From Nitrospinaceae bacterium UBA3496 (GTDB lineage Bacteria > UBA8248): DNA of 20,811 nt. The notes beneath the pieces are model-generated. The model was given only the letters and a program-made list of their open reading frames with translations. It did no database searches and was not told the DNA's origin. Location of the stretch: positions 1 through 20,811 of the forward strand of contig DFQF01000063.1 of assembly GCA_002377645.1 (NCBI GenBank). Direction: 5' to 3'. Both the position numbers and the translations under genes were made by a program. Below are positions 1-8,784 of the stretch, in pieces; within the stretch, counting starts at the first letter, position 1; the number at the start of each line of letters is the position of its first letter.

Positions 1-88
1 CATTTAAGAGTGACAAAAAAATAGTATTACGCCAGAATGTATTTCGTAGTTAAATAATCCCAAATTTTAAATTAGGAAGGGAATGTAT

Positions 89-442
89 ATGAACTTAGAT
101 GATAGGAAAGCTCGTCTGATTGATCCCGCAAAATTAGATTCTGAAGGCATGGCAGGGGGTGCAACTCACAAAGGAATCATCTCGAAAGAGGCGGACGGAG
201 TAGATTTGAATGTATTTTATTCACGAATTCAGCCAGGACAAACTCACGATTGGCATCATCATGAAGAAGATGAAGTTATATTTTGTATCTCTGGAAGTGG
301 TCGCTACGACCTTGACGACGGAGAAATAGTTTATGGTCCCGGACAATTTATTTTCATGCCCAAGGGAACCAGGCACTGTAATCACTGTACTAGTGAATCT
401 GACACTATGCTAGTAGCAATTTTTCAGCCTGCAAGACATTAA
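89..442 (+). CDS. Small single-domain cupin protein
   Basis: This is a single-domain cupin of about 117 residues. Counting from the upstream ATG at 83, cupin motif 1 is G52-X5-H58-X-H60-X3-E64-X6-G71 and motif 2 is G87-X5-P93-X-G95-X2-H98. That gives the three His and one Glu that normally hold one metal ion, so a metal-bound fold is well supported. The substrate is unknown: such proteins include small-molecule dioxygenases, isomerases and sensors. I chose ATG 89 because the Shine-Dalgarno-like AGGAAGGG at 74-81 lies 7 bases before it, while ATG 83 is only one base away. The product has no signal peptide and is probably cytoplasmic. The MFS transporter follows about 100 bases later on the same strand, so co-transcription is possible but not shown. 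Confidence 0.85.
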   Translation: MNLDDRKARLIDPAKLDSEGMAGGATHKGIISKEADGVDLNVFYSRIQPGQTHDWHHHEEDEVIFCISGSGRYDLDDGEIVYGPGQFIFMPKGTRHCNHCTSESDTMLVAIFQPARH

Positions 443-544
443 ATTCTATTTGAGTTCTTTAAGAATTAATCCTAAAGGAAATTCCCGGACTGTGTTTACT
501 AGGAATAAGATTTATTCTTTTCCTTCTAAAAAACTGGATGGCAC

Positions 545-1684
545 ATGCTAATCCTAATTTGTTTTCTATCAATTTTCACAGTTTATACTACCGGTTTCCT
601 TATAGGTCCGATTCTTGAAGAAATGTCTTCAGAATTAAATCAATCTATCTCCAATCTAAGTCAGCTTGCCGCAATTACTTTTCTCGGTTGGGGAATTGGT
701 GGGCCCATAGCAGGAATTATGACTGATAAATTAGGAGGAAAACGTGTTCTTCTTTTTGGTCTTATTGGAGTAGTCCTTTCTAATTTCGCAATTTTATTAA
801 CGAGCAATTATACAATGCTTCTCTTTCTGCGCTTTACTGCTGGATTATTCTGTGGTTCTGTCCCTGCAACGTGCATATCTACCTTGGGAGAACTCCTTTC
901 AGGAAAAAAACGTGTCATAGGCATGGGACTTGCTACAGCGGGAATTGCAATCGGTATGTTTATAGGTCTGCCAAGTGTTGCGTATATCACTTCTTTTTTT
1001 GGATGGAGAGGAGGATTTGTTGCATTAGGAATTTTATGTTCTTTAGTAGTTCTTTTTGTAATTATACTTTTTCCAAATTTAAGGGGGAAAAAAAATCATA
1101 CGATTTCAAGACAATTTTCTTGGGTAAAAAATTCAAAAACGTGGCATATTATCGGAGGAAATATATGTGAAAGGTTTATTACAGCAGTTTTTTTGACATA
1201 CATCTCACTTCTTCTAATAGAAAAATTCAAACTTCAAATTCAGGATATTTCAACATTGCTACCTTATATTCTTCTAGGAGCGACTCCAGGAGCGCTTTTA
1301 GCAGGTCCTTTCGGCTCCCTTAAAAATTGTTTTCAATACATTTCTTTTATGGCCTTACTTCAAGGATTCTTAATGGTATTTGTTTTCACTATAGAAACAA
1401 CATTTGTAATTACTACAATATCTGGTTTCTGTTTAATGTTTCTAAGTCAAACAAGTAGACCCATGGTTATGAATAGTCTCACCAATGTTGCCCCCGAAGC
1501 AAAAGGATCTATAATTGGATTCTATTCTACTAGCAACCAACTCGGTCATATGTTAGGCGCTTCAATCATGGGATTTGGTTATGCATTAGGGGGGATAAAA
1601 ACAGCAGGTCCAATTTGTATTTTTGTATCTATAATCGCATGTATTCTATACTTTAGAATACATTTATCAGAAAAATCAGATTAA
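545..1684 (+). CDS. MFS transporter, possibly missing its N-terminus
   Basis: The 379-residue protein is almost wholly hydrophobic, with about 11 to 12 membrane segments in two halves. The MFS motif A lies between TM2 and TM3 at residues 52-69 (GGPIAGIMTDKLGGKRVL). It should be an inner-membrane secondary transporter; the substrate is unknown. The first ATG (545) falls inside TM1, so the usual basic, Gly-Trp-containing lead is absent, and no convincing Shine-Dalgarno sequence precedes it. In the same frame, bases 530-544 read K-T-G-W-H before a stop at 527-529. Another frame, open across 468-533, reads about 20 polar and basic residues that would join exactly there if the six-A run at 528-533 were one base longer. 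The gene may therefore be frameshifted by mutation or by an assembly error. It converges on the TPP enzyme gene with a 28-base gap. Confidence 0.8.
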   Translation: MLILICFLSIFTVYTTGFLIGPILEEMSSELNQSISNLSQLAAITFLGWGIGGPIAGIMTDKLGGKRVLLFGLIGVVLSNFAILLTSNYTMLLFLRFTAGLFCGSVPATCISTLGELLSGKKRVIGMGLATAGIAIGMFIGLPSVAYITSFFGWRGGFVALGILCSLVVLFVIILFPNLRGKKNHTISRQFSWVKNSKTWHIIGGNICERFITAVFLTYISLLLIEKFKLQIQDISTLLPYILLGATPGALLAGPFGSLKNCFQYISFMALLQGFLMVFVFTIETTFVITTISGFCLMFLSQTSRPMVMNSLTNVAPEAKGSIIGFYSTSNQLGHMLGASIMGFGYALGGIKTAGPICIFVSIIACILYFRIHLSEKSD

Positions 1685-1712
1685 AAGTATGTATAAAATT
1701 TAAGCGTAATTA

Positions 1713-3386
1713 CTATTTATTCTTAACAGCATCTTTTCTTCTTGGACCTGGAAAAACATCTTGGTCTACAATTACTTCAACAATCACAGGAACATCCTGT
1801 TTTAAAGCTTCGCTATATGTATCTTCAAGATCTTTTATGTCATCAACACGATATCCTTTTGCACCAAAAGAACGTGCATAGTCATCAAAACGTGGATTTC
1901 CTATTTGGTCAGCAACATAGCGGCCATCATAAAAATGTTTTTGATAAGCTCTTTCTGAACCAAGATTAAAATTATTCAAAACTACACAAACTGTATTGAG
2001 CCCTTCTCGAATGGCAGTCTCAATTTCAGAACCATTACACAAGAAAGCACCATCTCCACTAATAGTAACAACTGGCCTGTCAGGACATGCAAGCTTTGCC
2101 CCAAGACCCAGAGGATATCCTACTCCAATTGCAGCAAGATCCTGTGGAGATATAAAACTATGAGGACGATCAAATCTTTGATATTCGTATATATAACCAG
2201 CTGCGCTTCCAGCATCATTTGTCAAAATAGTTCCTGGTTCCAAAACCTTTGATAGAGCCATATGAGCTCTTCTAGGATCTATAGGTTTCGCATTGAGTTC
2301 AAAAGCATTAGCTCTATGAACTTCCTGACTGTTTTTTACTTCTTCTGCTCTTTTTCTCCAATCAGGACGAGAATTGTTTTCCTGACCTAAACATGAATTT
2401 AAAGCATCTATAGCTAGCGAGGCGTCAGAACAAATCCCTATATCTGTCTTAAAATTTCTTCCAATCACGCTTTGGTCAACGGCAATATGAATAAGTTTTG
2501 AGTTTTTAGGAATAAATTCAGATTTAAGAAAAGTACTAGAATGTGCTAATCGAGTACCAATTGCCAAAACAAGATCAGATTCTTCAAATAGTTCTCTTGC
2601 TTCTGGAATGGTTCCTCTGCCTATCGAACCCAAGAAAAGAGGATGTCTATTATCAACAACATCATCTCTTCCAGTAGACGTCATGATAATAGCTCCAAGA
2701 GACTCAGCAAGAGTTAATAACTTCTCGCTAGCTGCTGACCATAGCACTCCACCTCCTGCAATAATAACAGGTTTCTTAGATTGGTTTAGAAGATTAACTG
2801 CATTATTAATAAGACTAGGATCAGGAGCATGATTTGGCCTGTCTACTTGCCAAAGATCTTCAGAAGGTTGAAAATCAACCAATTCATTCATGACATCTCT
2901 TGGAAGATCCACGTGAACAGGACCAGGAACACCAGAAATAGACATCATATAAGCTTCTTGGATAATTTCTCCTATCCTATCTGGCCTCCTTGCTTGTACT
3001 GACCATTTTACCATAGGCTTAAACATAGCGATTTGATCAAGTTCCTGAGTAGAGTCTCTGAATGTATCCTTCATCATTGGTGCACCAGTAATAACTATAA
3101 CAGGGCTCTGTGCACCTTGTGCATGGGCTACCCCTGTAACTAAATTTGTTGCACCTGGACCGTTAGTAGCCATACAGACACTTGGCTTTCTAGTTAGACG
3201 CGAATAAGCATCTGCCATTAGTGCTGCAGATTGTTCATGGCGGACAGTAAGGAAATGTATATCTTCTCTGCCATACATACCATCAAGAATTTCAATCATA
3301 CAAGAACCTGCCATTCCTATTACATGCTGTACTTTTAGTTCAACCAGAGCTTCAATTACTGCATGTCCTGCTGTTATTTTGGCCAT
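1713..3386 (-). CDS. TPP-dependent enzyme, acetolactate synthase / sulfoacetaldehyde acetyltransferase type
   Basis: This is a 557-residue thiamine diphosphate enzyme with the usual three domains. The N-terminal domain carries catalytic Glu51 (RHEQSAALMADAYSR) and NGPGATN near 75-81. A central domain follows. The C-terminal domain carries the TPP/Mg motif from GDG at 444-446 to NN at 471-472. The general class (acetolactate synthase, sulfoacetaldehyde acetyltransferase, oxalyl-CoA decarboxylase and relatives) is clear. The substrate is not: the stretch after the NN motif (GSERAYQKHFYDGRYVAD) reminds me of sulfoacetaldehyde acetyltransferase, but this is recollection, not alignment. No small regulatory subunit gene lies next to it, which argues against branched-chain amino acid synthesis. 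The frame extends to an ATG at 3437, but I prefer the ATG at 3386: it starts at the normal family N-terminus (MAKITAGHAVIEAL) and has AGGAG at 3402-3398 upstream. Confidence 0.85.
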   Translation of the reverse strand: MAKITAGHAVIEALVELKVQHVIGMAGSCMIEILDGMYGREDIHFLTVRHEQSAALMADAYSRLTRKPSVCMATNGPGATNLVTGVAHAQGAQSPVIVITGAPMMKDTFRDSTQELDQIAMFKPMVKWSVQARRPDRIGEIIQEAYMMSISGVPGPVHVDLPRDVMNELVDFQPSEDLWQVDRPNHAPDPSLINNAVNLLNQSKKPVIIAGGGVLWSAASEKLLTLAESLGAIIMTSTGRDDVVDNRHPLFLGSIGRGTIPEARELFEESDLVLAIGTRLAHSSTFLKSEFIPKNSKLIHIAVDQSVIGRNFKTDIGICSDASLAIDALNSCLGQENNSRPDWRKRAEEVKNSQEVHRANAFELNAKPIDPRRAHMALSKVLEPGTILTNDAGSAAGYIYEYQRFDRPHSFISPQDLAAIGVGYPLGLGAKLACPDRPVVTISGDGAFLCNGSEIETAIREGLNTVCVVLNNFNLGSERAYQKHFYDGRYVADQIGNPRFDDYARSFGAKGYRVDDIKDLEDTYSEALKQDVPVIVEVIVDQDVFPGPRRKDAVKNK

Positions 3387-3493
3387 GAATTCAAAATCTC
3401 CTAAAACTAAAATTTTAAGATTATTGTTTAGTCCCAATTTTAAGAATAATTAAACAATTTCTCAACTTAGAAAGAAAAAAATGAAATAAACAC

Positions 3494-3553
3494 TTGACAA
3501 AAACCTTCGTTTTTTGTTTGTATTGTAATCGTATTTTATTCGCTTAATAGGAG
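3494..3553 (+). promoter_or_regulatory. lexA promoter region with phased direct repeat and ribosome binding site
   Basis: A perfect -35 hexamer TTGACA lies at 3494-3499. A fair -10 element, TGTATT at 3519-3524, follows with a 19-base spacer, and other weak hexamers overlap it. Overlapping this -10 is a direct repeat, GTATT at 3520-3524 and again at 3531-3535, spaced 11 bases start to start. That is one helical turn and lies where a repressor would block transcription. I find neither CTGT-N8-ACAG nor GAAC-N4-GTTC here. A strong AGGAG (3549-3553) sits 5 bases before the lexA ATG. The promoter call is well supported; the operator role is inference. Confidence 0.6.
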
Positions 3554-3558
3554 AAAAA

Positions 3559-4182
3559 ATGTTTTTAACTAAAAGACAACGTCAAATATATGATTACATT
3601 AAAAGTTTTATAGACGAACAAGGATATGCGCCTAGTATCGTAGAAATAGGTGAAAATTTCAATCTTACTTCACCTGCAACGGTTCATAAACACCTACAAA
3701 ATCTTGCACAAAAAGGTATGATTAAAAGAAGTTGGAACAAAAGTCGTGCAATAGAATTAATGCCTGAAGTACTTCAAATTGAAAATACTTTGCCAGAAGA
3801 ACGAACAACAAAGTTGCCGCTACGTGGAGTGATTGCTGCTGGCGGACTCTTGGAAGCAATAGAAGAAACTGAAACGATTCCTCTCCCATGGGCATCAGAA
3901 AAAAATAATCTATATGTTTTAAAGGTTAAAGGAAATTCCATGATAGAAGATCACATTCAGGATGAGGACTACGTTATTGTAGAACAGAGACAAGCCGCAC
4001 AAAATGGAGAAACTGTAGTAGCGCTTGTAGACAATTTAAGTGCTACTCTAAAACGACTCTATTATGAATCCAACGGATGGGTTCGTCTACAACCATCAAA
4101 TTCTTCAATGGAACCTATTATGATTGAAGAAGAACGTCTTCGTATACAAGGGGTTGTAGTCGGAGTACTAAGAAGATATTAA
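3559..4182 (+). CDS. lexA: LexA repressor (SOS response)
   Basis: LexA represses DNA-damage response genes and cleaves itself when stimulated by RecA filaments. The 207-residue protein has the full architecture. Residues 1-65 form the winged helix-turn-helix (MFLTKRQRQIYDYIKSFI, then TSPATVHKHLQNLAQKGMI). The Ala94-Gly95 cleavage site lies in VIAAGGL. The serine/lysine dyad is Ser127 (KGNSM) and Lys165 (ATLKRL) in the S24 peptidase domain. Length and all catalytic residues are normal, so it should be functional. It is transcribed alone, divergently from the TPP enzyme gene, and converges on the EamA gene with an 8-base gap. Autoregulation is expected, and the promoter carries a candidate operator. 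In this window uvrA is the usual type of target gene. Confidence 0.97.
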   Translation: MFLTKRQRQIYDYIKSFIDEQGYAPSIVEIGENFNLTSPATVHKHLQNLAQKGMIKRSWNKSRAIELMPEVLQIENTLPEERTTKLPLRGVIAAGGLLEAIEETETIPLPWASEKNNLYVLKVKGNSMIEDHIQDEDYVIVEQRQAAQNGETVVALVDNLSATLKRLYYESNGWVRLQPSNSSMEPIMIEEERLRIQGVVVGVLRRY

Positions 4183-4190
4183 TCAACTTT

Positions 4191-5114
4191 TTAAAACGAG
4201 AGAAGAATTAATATAGTTCCGATCACGGACATAAATGCTCCACCTATTAACTTCAAATTAATCTTCTCAATTTGATCCAAAAACATTTTTGAAACTAAAA
4301 TCACAACCAGAGGTTGTAAGGCAGTTATAGAAGAAACATTAACAACTAAAGTATAAGACAAAGCATTCGTGTAACATGGAATCGCAATCGTCTGACACAC
4401 AGCAGCACAAATTAACCATTTCCAATTCTTTTTTGGAAATATTCTTTTATCTTTTTCCTTTGGTTTAAAAAAGACATACAACAACCAGGCAAAAACACAT
4501 CCTATATTTATTACGAACATTGAAGTTGCAAAAGGTCCGTATTCTACAGGAAGATCTTTAGAGATAGCCTTCAACATTGTCCCACACAAACTCCAATTCA
4601 ATGTTGTAGCTCCAGCAGACAAGTAACCTAATATTATTCTTTTCTTTGATTTCAAATCCTTAGTATCTTGGAGAGAAACCGAGGAACGAACCACATAAAT
4701 TACTCCTACCATCAAGACAGCAAGTCCTAACAACATTTTAAAAGTAATCGGTTCATCTAAAAAAAGGGAAGCTAAATAAGCACTAACTGCTGGAGTGCTT
4801 GCAGCAATTGGAATTGTTCTGCTAGGTCCTATTTGTCCAATAGCGTAATAATATGAAAGCCTTGAGAGAGCAATCATCATAAAACCTGTGACAACTATTA
4901 ATACATAAGTAGCAATAGAAGAATAAATCAGACTGTTTAAAGAAAAAGTAAAGAAGAATAAAATCGCAACAAAAATTCCATTTAAGGTAGAAGCAAGTGC
5001 GGCTACTTTTAATAATGGAGCATTCTGCATTGACAACCTTATAAAAAAAGACAGAGCCGCCCATGCAAAAAGAGCACCGCTTGAGTAAATAAATCCTAAC
5101 GTTAAATTACTAAT
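4191..5114 (-). CDS. EamA/DMT-family transporter with no canonical start codon
   Basis: This is an inner-membrane drug/metabolite-superfamily permease built of two EamA repeats, about ten membrane segments. The substrate is unknown. The second repeat begins near GYLSAGATTLNWSLCGTML. The longest frame with an ATG, GTG or TTG start begins at TTG 5036, with ATG at 5030, and gives about 281 residues. Both starts fall after TM1. Upstream, the same frame stays open to a TAG at 5127-5125. It encodes a textbook EamA first segment (NLTLGFIYSSGALFAWAALS). Including it restores the usual length of about 307 residues. The only start-like codons there are ATA (5117) and ATT (5114). ATT lies 5 bases after AGGGGG (5125-5120), so I extend the gene to ATT 5114. 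A sequencing error or degraded start is also possible. It follows uvrA by 23 bases on the same strand. Confidence 0.8.
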   Translation of the reverse strand: MSNLTLGFIYSSGALFAWAALSFFIRLSMQNAPLLKVAALASTLNGIFVAILFFFTFSLNSLIYSSIATYVLIVVTGFMMIALSRLSYYYAIGQIGPSRTIPIAASTPAVSAYLASLFLDEPITFKMLLGLAVLMVGVIYVVRSSVSLQDTKDLKSKKRIILGYLSAGATTLNWSLCGTMLKAISKDLPVEYGPFATSMFVINIGCVFAWLLYVFFKPKEKDKRIFPKKNWKWLICAAVCQTIAIPCYTNALSYTLVVNVSSITALQPLVVILVSKMFLDQIEKINLKLIGGAFMSVIGTILILLSF

Positions 5115-5137
5115 TATAACCCCCTAAAATTTATCTA

Positions 5138-7930
5138 TTAGGAAACGTTCTTTAAAAACTCCTTCAAGTAGAGACCTGTCTTAGACAACTTGTTTTCCTG
5201 TATTTCTTCCGGTGTCCCCTGTGCAATAATACAGCCACCATTTTCTCCACCATCTGGTCCTAAATCTATTACCCAATCTGAACGACTTATCATATCTAAA
5301 TTATGTTCGATTACAACAACAGTATTTCCTAAAGAAACAAGTTTATATAAAACTTTAATTAAATATTCTATATCTTGAAAATGAAGTCCAGTTGTAGGTT
5401 CATCCATTAAATATAAAACATCACTAGGAGGCTTAGAGGAAAGTTGTCCTGCAATTTTTAATCTCTGTGCCTCTCCACCTGACAAAGTATTAACAGGCTG
5501 ACCGATCCGAAGATATCCTAATCCAACATCCCTCAAAATATAAAGTTTTTTTACAATCGAACTAACATTATGAAAAAAAACAATCGCCTCATCTACTGTT
5601 AATTGTAAAACCTGATTGATATCTAAATCTTTATATTTTATTTCTAAAGCATGAGAACTAAACCTCTTACCCAAACAGTCAGGACAGGTTATAAAAAGAT
5701 CTGCCATAAAATGCATTTCTATTTTTTGAACCCCACTGCCAGAACAACTGCTACATCTTCCTCCTTGTGAATTAAAAGAAAAATGCCCAGGTGTAAAACC
5801 TAAAATTCTTGCTTTTTTAGTTTCTGCAAAAAGTTTACGGATTATGTCATAAGCTTTTAAGTAGGTAACTGGATTGCTTCTCGGACTCTTTCCTATAGGG
5901 TTCTGATCAAGTAAAACTACATCGTCTATGTTTTCATATCCTTCTATTCTCTTGAACCGACCCACTTGATCATTGGAATTTTTTAAAATACGAGAAAGAG
6001 CTGGATAGAGAACTCCATGAATTAAACTACTTTTTCCAGAACCCGAAACTCCAGTAACTGAAATAAGTTTGCCCATCGGAATGTGCAAGTCTACTTTCTT
6101 AAGATTATTTTCTTCAGCACCGTATAGAGACAATTTCTTATTGGTCTTTATACGATTGGAATTTCTATGAACAGATATTTGTTTCTCTCGTGAAAGATAC
6201 AAGGCTGTTTTTGATTTTTTATTCTTATGAAATTCTCTTTTCAAACCATCGAAGACTATTTCTCCTCCTTTTTCTCCCGCTCCTGGACCAAGATCAATAA
6301 TGTAATCAGATTCTTCAATTACATCTCTGTCATGTTCGACGACCAAGACGGTATTCCCCTGTTTAACAAGACCTTTGAGTATTTTAATTAAACGATGATT
6401 ATCTCTAGGATGAAGGCCTATAGTCGGTTCATCTAAAACATATAGAGTTCCTGTCAAACTTGCACCAAGTTGTTTTGCAAGATTAATTCTCTGATGTTCC
6501 CCTCCACTTAGCGTCTTTGTTTCTCTTGAAAGAGTTAAATATTCTAATCCCATATCATGCAAAAATTGTATTCTATCTTGAATTTGTCTAAAAAGATCGG
6601 ATGTCAAAACCGTATTTCTATTTGTTTTAGATAGTTTGTCAAAGAAAGTTTTTAAATCCATAATAGACATGTTACAAATTTCCCCTATTGTTTTTTTGTT
6701 TACTTCAAAATAATGCGCTTCGTTCTTTAGACGACTACCGTTACAACTAACACAGCGATAGAGACTTTGATATCTCCTAATTAAAACCCGAACCCAAACC
6801 TTATATTTTCTTTTTTTTAATCTTTCAAAAAAAGGATTAATTCCCATTAAACTTTTTGAACCATTAAAAATCATTTTTTTATGTTTTTTACTAAGTTCTT
6901 TCCATGGCTTATATATATCCAAACCTTCATTTTTTGCTGAATCTAGAAGTTGCTTGCCAAATCTTTCTCTATAACGTGGCATTTTCCATGGCTGAACGGC
7001 TCCTTGAGCTAGAGTTAAACTTGAATCCGGAATTAACAAAGATTCATCTAGAGCTAGAGTATTTCCAAAACCACCACATTCAGAACATGCTCCATTTGGA
7101 TTATTGAAACTAAAAAGAGTTGGTAAGGGTAATTGAAATCTTATACCACAACATTCAAGTCTTTTGCTGTAACGAAGTAAAGGACCATCAACTATCTTAA
7201 TTTGTGCGTACGAATCTCCTTCCATAAAAGCTATCTCAATTGATTCTGTAATTCTAGATTTATTCTTTTCTGAGAATTCTAATCGATCTACTACAACATA
7301 AAAGTTCTTATTATTTTCTGGAAAAATTCTTTCGAAATTCAAAGAATTATCGTGTAAATCAAGTGAATCTAGATCAATAATTTCTTCGTTTACAAGAATA
7401 CGAAGAAATCCCTTAGATAAAATTGAAAAAAGATATTCCTTAACCTCCTCTATTGAGTCGATTGCTTTTTCAAAAAGCACAAAACCTCTTGAGTCTTTAT
7501 GATTTAAAAGAAGATTATTAATAATCCTGTCCTCTGTATCCTGCGAAACCATCTTTCTACAACTAGGACATCTCAGATCACTCGCTTTTGAAAACAACAG
7601 TCGTAGATAATCATAAATTTCAGATGCAGTCCCGACCGTAGATCTAGAATGAGTGACCGGGTTATGCTGCTCTATAGAAATCGAAGGATTAATACCATCT
7701 ATAAAGTCAACATCAGGTTTGTCAATTCTTTCCAGAAATTGTCTTGCATATGTAGATAGACTTTCAACGTATCGACGATGTCCCTCTGCATAAATTGTAT
7801 CGAATGCTAGAGAAGATTTACCTGAACCACTTGGACCCGTTAAAACAATTAATTTTTCACGTGGTAGGTGTACAGAAATATTTTTGAGGTTATGTTCTCG
7901 AGCACCTCTTATTATAATTTCATCGCTCAT
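5138..7930 (-). CDS. uvrA: Excinuclease ABC subunit A (UvrA)
   Basis: UvrA is the damage-recognition ATPase of nucleotide excision repair. It loads UvrB onto lesions, which UvrC then incises. The 930-residue protein has two ABC modules. The first has Walker [10 protein letters not shown] (31-39), signature LSGGEHQR and Walker [16 protein letters not shown]. The second has [17 protein letters not shown] and [15 protein letters not shown]. The C-terminal zinc finger is intact ([11 protein letters not shown] to CPDCLGKR). The first zinc site is unusual: the pair that is normally CxxC reads LECC, with Leu258 at the first position, followed by the normal C282-X2-C285. Length is normal. The gene sits inside a minus-strand run of metabolic genes, 28 bases after the SDR gene and 23 before the EamA gene. 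Only a weak AGAG-type ribosome binding site precedes the ATG at 7930. Confidence 0.97.
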   Translation of the reverse strand: MSDEIIIRGAREHNLKNISVHLPREKLIVLTGPSGSGKSSLAFDTIYAEGHRRYVESLSTYARQFLERIDKPDVDFIDGINPSISIEQHNPVTHSRSTVGTASEIYDYLRLLFSKASDLRCPSCRKMVSQDTEDRIINNLLLNHKDSRGFVLFEKAIDSIEEVKEYLFSILSKGFLRILVNEEIIDLDSLDLHDNSLNFERIFPENNKNFYVVVDRLEFSEKNKSRITESIEIAFMEGDSYAQIKIVDGPLLRYSKRLECCGIRFQLPLPTLFSFNNPNGACSECGGFGNTLALDESLLIPDSSLTLAQGAVQPWKMPRYRERFGKQLLDSAKNEGLDIYKPWKELSKKHKKMIFNGSKSLMGINPFFERLKKRKYKVWVRVLIRRYQSLYRCVSCNGSRLKNEAHYFEVNKKTIGEICNMSIMDLKTFFDKLSKTNRNTVLTSDLFRQIQDRIQFLHDMGLEYLTLSRETKTLSGGEHQRINLAKQLGASLTGTLYVLDEPTIGLHPRDNHRLIKILKGLVKQGNTVLVVEHDRDVIEESDYIIDLGPGAGEKGGEIVFDGLKREFHKNKKSKTALYLSREKQISVHRNSNRIKTNKKLSLYGAEENNLKKVDLHIPMGKLISVTGVSGSGKSSLIHGVLYPALSRILKNSNDQVGRFKRIEGYENIDDVVLLDQNPIGKSPRSNPVTYLKAYDIIRKLFAETKKARILGFTPGHFSFNSQGGRCSSCSGSGVQKIEMHFMADLFITCPDCLGKRFSSHALEIKYKDLDINQVLQLTVDEAIVFFHNVSSIVKKLYILRDVGLGYLRIGQPVNTLSGGEAQRLKIAGQLSSKPPSDVLYLMDEPTTGLHFQDIEYLIKVLYKLVSLGNTVVVIEHNLDMISRSDWVIDLGPDGGENGGCIIAQGTPEEIQENKLSKTGLYLKEFLKNVS

Positions 7931-7958
7931 TATTTCAAATCTCTAAATAAAAGTTTGC

Positions 7959-8744
7959 TCAGATCGCATGGAGACGTCCACCATCTACCAACAGAACACT
8001 ACCTGTAACATAACTTGCATCAGGAGAAGCTAAAAACGCTACCATCGCTCCAAATTCTTTAGGCTCTCCATGTCGCTTTAAGGGTATACCTGCAGAAGAG
8101 TTTTCCAAAGCTTCCTTCAAAGAAATCCCTTCTTTTTCTGCAATTTTTTGTCTTCCTGAAATAAGACGATTCGTAAGAATTGTTCCAGGACAAACAACAT
8201 TCACTAAAATATTTTCTGGACCAAGTGACTTTGAAAGTGATTTAGACAGTCCCGAAACTGCAGGACGCATCACGTTTGAAAGCAATAAATCTTCTATAGG
8301 TTCTCTAACTGAACTAGATAAAATAAAAATGATTCGACCATAATCTCTATTTCTCATATACGGTAAAGTTGCCCTAACTAGGCGTACTGCACTCAAAACA
8401 TTAATTTCAAATGCAGAAATCCAAATATCATCTTCAAAATCATCAAAATATCCTCTTGGAGGACCCCCAACATTAGAAACTAAAATATCTATGCCACCAA
8501 AATGTTTTGCAGCACCAGAAACAAAATTATCTACTCCTTCTCTAGTACCTATATCTGATACACAGCACCAGGTTTCAGAACCACTAATTTCGCGAATTTC
8601 ATCTGCTGCCTCGTTGATTTCATCTTCATTCCTAGAACAAATAGCTACAGATGCCCCTTTTTTTGCTATTTCTAAAGCAGAAGCCTTACCTAAACCTTTA
8701 CTCGCAGCTGAAACAAGAGCAACTTTTCCTTTTAAATTCTCCAT
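7959..8744 (-). CDS. SDR-family protein lacking the canonical catalytic Tyr and Lys
   Basis: This is a 261-residue Rossmann-fold protein of the short-chain dehydrogenase/reductase family. The cofactor loop reads SAASKGLG (12-19), a modified TGxxxGxG. LVSNVGG (88-94) replaces the usual NNAG. The tetrad Asn (N115) and Ser (SSS, 143-145) are present. Where the family has YxxxK, this protein reads SNVMR, with Ser156 for Tyr and Arg160 for Lys. From memory, this SN-xx-R pattern marks a known FabG-like SDR subgroup that does not match the classical active site. The change is therefore more likely a subfamily trait than decay. The C-terminus (YVTGSVLLVDGG) is classical. The reaction is unknown and non-standard catalysis or binding is possible. 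GGAG at 8755-8752 lies 7 bases before the ATG. Confidence 0.85.
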   Translation of the reverse strand: MENLKGKVALVSAASKGLGKASALEIAKKGASVAICSRNEDEINEAADEIREISGSETWCCVSDIGTREGVDNFVSGAAKHFGGIDILVSNVGGPPRGYFDDFEDDIWISAFEINVLSAVRLVRATLPYMRNRDYGRIIFILSSSVREPIEDLLLSNVMRPAVSGLSKSLSKSLGPENILVNVVCPGTILTNRLISGRQKIAEKEGISLKEALENSSAGIPLKRHGEPKEFGAMVAFLASPDASYVTGSVLLVDGGRLHAI

Positions 8745-8784
8745 TTTTAAACTCCAGAGTTTTCAAACTATCGCAAAAAATATT

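Noticed and set aside
871..1170. A 99-codon + strand frame inside the MFS gene
   Set aside because: Its translation is rich in Cys, Arg and Phe without domain character, while the MFS frame is continuous and hydrophobic across it.
1685..1712. Possible terminator between the convergent MFS and TPP enzyme genes
   Set aside because: No stem of useful length is visible in these 28 bases.
1713..3386. Biosynthetic acetolactate synthase (ilvB)
   Set aside because: There is no regulatory subunit or other branched-chain amino acid gene nearby, and the C-terminal substrate region looks different.
4822..5064. An 80-codon minus-strand frame with ATG at 5064 overlapping the EamA 5' end
   Set aside because: It is out of frame with the EamA protein, and the frame carrying the TM1-like sequence explains the same bases better.
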